A stretch of 64,000 bases of DNA from assembly GCF_000739375.1 (NCBI RefSeq), contig NZ_CP006704.1:1798001-1862000 (forward strand), in the 5' to 3' direction. Below the pieces are notes generated by a model, which saw nothing but the letters and a program-made list of their open reading frames with translations, was not told the origin of the DNA and did not search any database. The DNA is from Comamonas testosteroni TK102. GTDB taxonomy: Bacteria; Pseudomonadota; Gammaproteobacteria; Burkholderiales; Burkholderiaceae_C. This document shows, one piece after another, positions 59,185-64,000 of the stretch (the first letter of the stretch is position 1; every line of letters starts with the position of its first letter). Made by a program: the position numbers and the translations under genes.

Positions 59185-60231
59185 TTATTTGGCAGCGGCG
59201 CGCGCCTGCTCCAGCCAACCGTCAAAAGTCTGCTGATGGGCCTTGATCCAACCATCCACATGGCGGCCGACATCGGCCTCGCTGCTCTCGCCCTGGCGCA
59301 TGCGCATGTTCTGGGCGTTGATGTCCTCGATAGGCAGCTGCATCACTGCAAACAGCTTGGCTGCCGCCGGATTTTTCTCGGCCCATGCCTTGTTGGCCAG
59401 GATGTATTGCTGATTGAGCTTGAAGCCGTAGTTCTTGCCATTGGGTAGCTGGGTCTGGTCTTCACCCTGGGCACCAGGGACATTGGGTACCTCCAGCCAG
59501 CTTACCTCCTTGCCAGGGCGCAGCACGGTGTTCACCCAGAACGGGGTCCAGACGTAATACAGAATGGGCTTGCCGTTTTTGTAGCGGGTGATGGTGTCTG
59601 CAATCAAGGCCTGGTAGTTGCCTTGCCTGTGGGTGATGCTGGACTCCAGATCCAGTCCCTTGAGATGTTTGTTGATGGCCAGCTCGCAGCCCCAGCCCGG
59701 GTTGCAGCCCGTCAGATCGGCCTTGCCGTCGCCATCTGTGTCGAACAGCGCTGCCAGCTTCGGGTCCTTGAGTTGCGTGATGCTGGTGATGTGGTACTTC
59801 TCGGCCGTGGCCTTGTCGATCAGATAGCCTTGCACCGCATTGCGCGAATAGGTGCCGGCGCGATAGAAGGCCTTGTCTGCGCCATTGCTTTCATAGAAGG
59901 CACGGTGCAACGGCATCCAGTGAGTGGCGGTAAAGGTGGCGTCGCCCTGTGCCACAGCCACATGCTGGGTGCCGTTTTCCAGACTCTTGACGGGCTGTAC
60001 CCGGTAGCCCAGCTTCTGCAAAGCGCGCGAAACCAGCAGGGTCTGGAACATTTCCTCATCCACCGTGCCCTTGAGCGGCTGCACCGAGACGCCTTTGCCG
60101 GGCAGGTCGCCAGCGTTCGTCTGCGCTTGTGCGGCAGCGGCGCCAAAGCTCAGCAAGGCGATGGCAGCCAGACAGCGGTATTGGTACTGCAGGTTTGGAA
60201 AAGGCGAATGTGCGGGCTTGTTGCTGTGCAT
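59185..60231 (-). CDS. proX: Glycine betaine/proline-type binding protein, paralogue 1
   Basis: A 348-residue periplasmic substrate-binding protein with a signal peptide (residues 1-36, ending AAAAQAQT). The ProX-type segments are [82 protein letters not shown] and [20 protein letters not shown]. It is the most distal of three tandem paralogues that would feed the ProVW transporter. Mature parts of the three differ at many positions, so ligand range may differ. Confidence 0.88.
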   Translation of the reverse strand: MHSNKPAHSPFPNLQYQYRCLAAIALLSFGAAAAQAQTNAGDLPGKGVSVQPLKGTVDEEMFQTLLVSRALQKLGYRVQPVKSLENGTQHVAVAQGDATFTATHWMPLHRAFYESNGADKAFYRAGTYSRNAVQGYLIDKATAEKYHITSITQLKDPKLAALFDTDGDGKADLTGCNPGWGCELAINKHLKGLDLESSITHRQGNYQALIADTITRYKNGKPILYYVWTPFWVNTVLRPGKEVSWLEVPNVPGAQGEDQTQLPNGKNYGFKLNQQYILANKAWAEKNPAAAKLFAVMQLPIEDINAQNMRMRQGESSEADVGRHVDGWIKAHQQTFDGWLEQARAAAK

Positions 60232-60300
60232 GAATACTCCTTGGATGCTGGGTGCCTACCCCGAAATCGGCATGAAAAAAGCGAGAGGGTTGATGAAGGA

Positions 60301-60332
60301 AACGGCGCCCGGATCAAGTCCGGTGCGCCGTT
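60301..60332 (-). terminator. Hairpin between proX paralogues 1 and 2
   Basis: Arms AACGGCGC (60301-60308) and GCGCCGTT (60325-60332) with inner CCGGA/TCCGG, six bases after the stop of paralogue 2. No T-run follows on the minus strand, so it may attenuate or protect the mRNA rather than terminate. Confidence 0.5.
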
Positions 60333-60338
60333 GGCGAA

Positions 60339-61409
60339 TCAGGATTTCAGGGCTGCGGCCTTGGCCTGGGCAATCCAGGTGTCAAAAGTCTTCTGGTGGG
60401 CCTTGATCCACGCATCCACATGGCGCTGGATATCGGTGGGCTTGCTTTCCCCATCGCGCAGCAGCTGGTTCTGGCGGCTGATATCGTTGATGGGAATCTG
60501 CATGATCTCGAACAGCTTGCCGGCGGCCGGGTTCTGTTCGACCCAGAGCTTGTTGGCCACGATGTACTCGTTGTTGAGCGGAAAGCCGTAGTTGCGGCCA
60601 TTGGGCAGCTTGGTGTCGGTGCCGGCCTGCACACCGGGCATGGAAGAGCGCGACACCTGCAGCCACACCACTTCCTGGCCCGGGCGCAGCACATTGCTGA
60701 GCCAGTAGGGCGTCCATGCGTAGTACAGCACGGGCTTGCCGGCCTTGAAGCGCGCCAGCGTGTCGGCAATCAGGGCCGGATAGTTTCCCTGGGTGTAGCT
60801 GACGGTGTTTTCAAGACCGAAGGCCTTGATCTGATGGGCCACCACGGCCTCGCCGCCCCAGCCGGCGTTGGGACCGATCAGATTGGCCTTGCCGTCGCCG
60901 TCGATATCGAACAGGGCCGCCAGTCCGGGATCTTTGAGCTGGTCGAGATGGGTGATTTGGTGTTTGTCAGCCGTCTTCTTGTCGATCATGTAGCCCTGCG
61001 CGGCACCGGCTGCATACACGCCCTTGCGCGAGAGCTTGGCGTCGCCCCCTGCCTGCTGGTAGAACTCGGCATGGTGCGGGTTCCAGTGGTTGGCCATGAA
61101 GCTGGCGTCGCCATTGGCCACTGCCACATGGATCAACGGGTAGTCCAGCTCTTCCCAGGGCTTGACGGTGTAGCCCAGCTGCTGCAGCGCCTTCATCACC
61201 AGCAGCGTCTGGAAGTTCTCCTCAGCCAGAGCGCTCTTGACGGGCAGCACCGTGATGCCTTGGCCAGGAAGCGCATTGCCAGGCGCATTCTGGCCGGTCG
61301 CCCAGCTAGATGACTGACCCAGACCCAGCGCTGCAGCGCCGGCAGTACCCAGCAGCAGCTGGCGCCTGGTGTGTTGGATTGGGGTCGGGGTCTGCACAGA
61401 CTTGCTCAT
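60339..61409 (-). CDS. proX: Glycine betaine/proline-type binding protein, paralogue 2 (Tat-like signal)
   Basis: A 356-residue ProX-type protein. Its leader, HTRRQLLLGTAGAAALGLG, has a twin arginine before a hydrophobic run, as in Tat signals, unlike the Sec-type leaders of its neighbours. The mature part has [63 protein letters not shown] and [20 protein letters not shown]. The NPGWGCE cysteine segment of the other two is NAGWGGE here, so the likely disulfide is absent. It is followed by a hairpin before paralogue 1. Confidence 0.87.
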   Translation of the reverse strand: MSKSVQTPTPIQHTRRQLLLGTAGAAALGLGQSSSWATGQNAPGNALPGQGITVLPVKSALAEENFQTLLVMKALQQLGYTVKPWEELDYPLIHVAVANGDASFMANHWNPHHAEFYQQAGGDAKLSRKGVYAAGAAQGYMIDKKTADKHQITHLDQLKDPGLAALFDIDGDGKANLIGPNAGWGGEAVVAHQIKAFGLENTVSYTQGNYPALIADTLARFKAGKPVLYYAWTPYWLSNVLRPGQEVVWLQVSRSSMPGVQAGTDTKLPNGRNYGFPLNNEYIVANKLWVEQNPAAGKLFEIMQIPINDISRQNQLLRDGESKPTDIQRHVDAWIKAHQKTFDTWIAQAKAAALKS

Positions 61410-61535
61410 CGTTCTTGTCTCTCCTTGGTATGGGGGGGGGCTTGCGGCCCGATTGAAAATGGCACCCCACGCTCCCTACTGCGTGTGGTTCGCTGCCCCT
61501 ATAGCAGGGGCGTTTTTATCTTGGGGCGGCCCGAT

Positions 61536-61566
61536 AAAAAACGGCGGCCGCGCAAGCGGTCGCCGT
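61536..61566 (-). terminator. Rho-independent terminator behind proX paralogue 3
   Basis: An 11-bp stem, ACGGCGGCCGC (61541-61551) and GCGGTCGCCGT (61556-61566), with a GCAA loop; on the minus strand six T follow. It ends 16 bp after the paralogue 3 stop and should separate proVWX from the two further paralogues. Confidence 0.85.
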
Positions 61567-61582
61567 GATTCGGGGATTGTGA

Positions 61583-62638
61583 TCAGGACTTCTTGGCAGC
61601 GGCCAGTGCCTGGCTGATCCAGCCGTCGAAAGTCTTTTGATGGGCCTTGATCCAGCCGTCGGTGTGACGCTCGATGTCGGAGGCCTTGTTCTGGCCCTGG
61701 CTCATCATGTAGTTCTGGGCGTTGATGTCGCCCACGGGCAGCTTGATGATTTCAAACAGCTTGGCGGCGGCCGGGTTCTGTTCGGCCCAGGCCTTGTTGG
61801 CCACGATTTGCTGGTTGTTGGCAATAAAGCCGTAGTTCTTGCCGTTGGCCAGCTTGGTGTCGGTGCCGGACTGCTCGCCGGGCAGCGCGGAGAACGGCAC
61901 CTCCAGCCACACCACGTCCTTGCCGGGCTTGAGCACATTGCTCACCCAGTAGGGCGTCCAGGTGTAGTAGAGGATGGGCTTGCCGGCCTTGTAGCGTGTG
62001 ATGGTGTCGGCCATCAGCGCCGAATAGGTGCCCTGCTTGTGAGTGACCGTGTCGCGTAGCTTGTAGGCGCCGAGCTGGTGCTCGATCATGGCCTCGCAGC
62101 CCCAACCGGGCGTGCAACCTGTCAGGTCGGCCTTGCCGTCACCGTCGGTGTCGAACAGCTTGGCAATTTCGGGGTCCTTGAGCTGGTCCAGATTCGTGAT
62201 CTGGTGCGCATCGGCCGTCTTCTTGTCGATCAGATAGCCCTGAGCGGCATTGGCCGAGAACACACCCTTGCGGTAGAGCTTGGCGTCGCCGCCTGCATTC
62301 TTGTAGTAGTCGGCGTGCAGCGGGTTCCAGTGATTGGCCATGAAGGTGGCGTCGCCGTTGGCCAGTGCAATATGGGCCGTGGGGTATTCCACTTCCTTCA
62401 TCGGCTGGACCTCGTAGCCCAGCTTTTCCAGGGCCTTCATGACGAGCTGGGTCTGGAAGGTTTCTTCTGCAATCGAGCTCTTGAGCGGCTGGACCTTGAT
62501 GCCCTTGCCTGGAAGCTCGTCGGCAGCGAAGGCGCCGGTGCTGACCATGGACAAGGCCATGGAGGCTGCGGCTGTGCTGGCAAGCAGCCAGTGACCCAGG
62601 CCGTTGCGGATGCTGGCAGTGTTGTTGGCTGTATTCAT
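61583..62638 (-). CDS. proX: Glycine betaine/proline-type binding protein, paralogue 3 (next to proW)
   Basis: A 351-residue ProX-type binding protein with a Sec signal peptide (about 1-38, ending TGAFA-A). Segments are [83 protein letters not shown] and [21 protein letters not shown] start at ATG 62638 with AAGGAG upstream, 20 bp after proW, and reject the much longer open frame. As the paralogue next to the permease gene it is the primary ProX of the operon. Confidence 0.92.
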   Translation of the reverse strand: MNTANNTASIRNGLGHWLLASTAAASMALSMVSTGAFAADELPGKGIKVQPLKSSIAEETFQTQLVMKALEKLGYEVQPMKEVEYPTAHIALANGDATFMANHWNPLHADYYKNAGGDAKLYRKGVFSANAAQGYLIDKKTADAHQITNLDQLKDPEIAKLFDTDGDGKADLTGCTPGWGCEAMIEHQLGAYKLRDTVTHKQGTYSALMADTITRYKAGKPILYYTWTPYWVSNVLKPGKDVVWLEVPFSALPGEQSGTDTKLANGKNYGFIANNQQIVANKAWAEQNPAAAKLFEIIKLPVGDINAQNYMMSQGQNKASDIERHTDGWIKAHQKTFDGWISQALAAAKKS

Positions 62639-62658
62639 GTGTTCTCCTTGTTCTTGAT

Positions 62659-63903
62659 TCAGATCGTCGCGGGCTTGGCGGTCTCGCTGCCTGGCTTGGG
62701 GGCCGGTGCAGAGCGCTTGTTGTCGAGCAGGCGCATGACCAGACCGGCTGGGCCCGTGGCCCACCAGCGGGCACTGCCGCGCTTGGGCTCGCCCATGGCC
62801 TGCGTGATGCGGTCCAGCACGATGGCCAGCAGCACGATGCCCAGGCCGCCGACGGTGGCCAGACCCATGTCCAGACGGCCGATACCGCGCAGCACCATCT
62901 GGCCCAGACCTCCCACGGCGATCATGGAAGCGATCACCACCATGGACAGGGACAGCATCAGCGCCTGGTTGATACCGGCCATGATGGAGGGCATGGCCAG
63001 CGGCAGCTGCACCTTCCACAGCAGCTGGGCGGGCGATGCACCGTAGGCGCGGCTGGCCTCGATCAGGTCAGGGCGTACCTGGCGAATGCCCAGATTGGTC
63101 AGGCGGATCAGCGGCGGCAGCGCAAACACGATGGTCACGATCACGCCGGGCACGTTGCCGATACCGAACAGCATCACCACCGGCACCAGATAGACGAAGG
63201 CCGGTGTGGTCTGCATGGCGTCCAGGAAGGGGCGTGTCCAGCGCTGGGCGAGGTCGCTGCTGGCCAGCAGGATGCCCACGGGCAGGCCGATGGCAATGCA
63301 GAAGAACAGCGAGGTCAGCACCAGTGCCAGGGTGACCATGGCTTCGGACCAGATGCCCAGCAGGGCCACACACAGCAGGGCCACGGCCGAGCCTATGGCC
63401 AGCTTGCGACCCGCAAACTGCCAGGCCAGCAGGGCAATCAGCAGCACCAGCGCGGGCATGGGAATGGTCTGCAACACATCGGTCACGCCGTTGAGCGTGG
63501 CGTCGATAGGCGTGCGAACGGCCTGGAAGAAGGGGCGGAAATGGTCGACGACCCAGGTAAGACCGTTGTTGATCGAGTCCTGCACGGGCAGGCCCTCGGT
63601 GGTGATCTGGTGCCAGAGCTGGCCGATGCCGCCGTCATGTTCGGGCACATCGGTGGGCGAGGGGGCGCTGAGCCAGTCGGTACTGCTGACCTGGCTGGCG
63701 GCATCGCCGCCGCTCCAGGCATCGCTGCCCGAGCCTGTATTCGCATCGGCATAGGAGGCGGCCCAGGGGTCGGCATCTGCGGCCGAGGCCGTGGCATCGG
63801 CGCTGGTGGGCTCGCTGGCGGGTGCAGAGGCTGCTGCCCACGGGTCTTCAAAGGCCGCGTTGTTGGTTTCTGTGTTGGGGGTATTCAGTGCGTTGTCGTT
63901 CAA
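62659..63903 (-). CDS. proW: Glycine betaine/proline-type ABC permease
   Basis: A 414-residue permease. The first 90 residues are a soluble, acidic Ala/Ser/Asp-rich extension with two DPWAAS repeats, then about 300 residues of membrane domain with the permease loop [32 protein letters not shown]. The only start in range is TTG at 63903, with GGAGG eight bases ahead, because no ATG occurs before the membrane part. It follows proV and precedes proX, forming proVWX for compatible-solute uptake under osmotic stress. Confidence 0.93.
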   Translation of the reverse strand: MNDNALNTPNTETNNAAFEDPWAAASAPASEPTSADATASAADADPWAASYADANTGSGSDAWSGGDAASQVSSTDWLSAPSPTDVPEHDGGIGQLWHQITTEGLPVQDSINNGLTWVVDHFRPFFQAVRTPIDATLNGVTDVLQTIPMPALVLLIALLAWQFAGRKLAIGSAVALLCVALLGIWSEAMVTLALVLTSLFFCIAIGLPVGILLASSDLAQRWTRPFLDAMQTTPAFVYLVPVVMLFGIGNVPGVIVTIVFALPPLIRLTNLGIRQVRPDLIEASRAYGASPAQLLWKVQLPLAMPSIMAGINQALMLSLSMVVIASMIAVGGLGQMVLRGIGRLDMGLATVGGLGIVLLAIVLDRITQAMGEPKRGSARWWATGPAGLVMRLLDNKRSAPAPKPGSETAKPATI

Positions 63904-63921
63904 ATCGGCTCCCTCCTTTTA

Positions 63922-64000
63922 TTACGCTGCGTGTCGGGCAGCTTGTGTGTTGGACGTGGGCTGGAAGTGCTGGTCCAGCTTGATGGGTGGAATTTCCTTC
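63922..64000 (-). CDS. proV: ProV ATPase, C-terminal end only (cut by window edge)
   Basis: The last 25 codons of a minus-strand gene that enters from the right edge, ending KEIPPIKLDQHF...ARHAA at a TAA. The identity is inferred from position: an ABC ATPase gene directly upstream of proW is the rule. The visible part lies behind the usual CBS domains and has no motif. A GGAGGG ribosome site for proW follows the stop. Confidence 0.6.
   Translation of the reverse strand, partial: KEIPPIKLDQHFQPTSNTQAARHAA

Overview
The window looks like a GC-rich beta-proteobacterial chromosome, most likely Comamonadaceae (Comamonas-like). The basis is gene content and style: ATGA-coupled operons, a biphenyl meta-pathway cluster and a BphX-type protein, a fused MrpA/B antiporter, both class I and class II fumarases, and an interspersed hairpin repeat of the type I associate with this family. 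No rRNA or other firm taxonomic marker is present, so the genus is an inference. The window falls into two parts: positions 1 to about 33,535 are one arm of a large integrative and conjugative element (ICE), and the rest is ordinary chromosome.

The ICE arm has the gene order I know from Tn4371-type elements, read here from right to left: tyrosine integrase (32.1-33.3 kb), toxin-antitoxin pair, radC, DUF2958, DUF932, parB, DUF736, DUF2958, DUF2285, alpA, repA, parA, ribbon-helix-helix protein, DUF2840, traF signal peptidase and traI relaxase. Cargo sits between these core blocks. At the far left is the start of a biphenyl operon: bphE-G-F, a bphX-like gene and the first 61 codons of bphA1, all on the minus strand, with a divergent GntR regulator resembling bphS. 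An intact IS630-family element lies between bphS and traI. At 15-20 kb is a metal and metalloid block (arsR, arsI, arsC, acr3, a second arsC, padR, chrA, a GNAT acetyltransferase). At 26-31.2 kb is a defence-like island. The integrase abuts the 3' end of a class II tRNA gene (probably Leu) followed by its terminator, so the right attachment site is probably there. The left end is not in the window. Three 18-bp iterons beside repA mark a likely replication origin used by the excised circle.

The defence-like island is the most interesting part. A plus-strand set encodes a TIR protein with an extra N-terminal domain, a stand-alone SLOG-fold protein and a ThsB-type TIR protein, which together look like a split, Thoeris-like system. 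Convergent with it is a tightly coupled minus-strand operon: a second ThsB-type TIR protein, an Nmad2 (nucleotide-modification-associated) protein, a MazG-type pyrophosphohydrolase with a large unknown C-terminal part, and a uracil-DNA-glycosylase-family protein. I do not recognise this four-gene combination as a named system.

The chromosomal part (33.6-64 kb) carries a conserved unknown gene, a YgjP-like metallopeptidase, murI, two membrane proteins, a GNAT enzyme, a complete six-gene Mrp cation/proton antiporter operon, crcB, a LOG-family gene, DUF2199 and DUF938 genes, two envelope proteins, a second GNAT, class I fumarase, an MHYT-GGDEF-EAL protein, fumC, a marR-bcr/cflA efflux pair, a DUF3334 gene, a lipoprotein, and a glycine betaine/proline-type ABC locus with three tandem binding-protein paralogues, proW and the end of proV.
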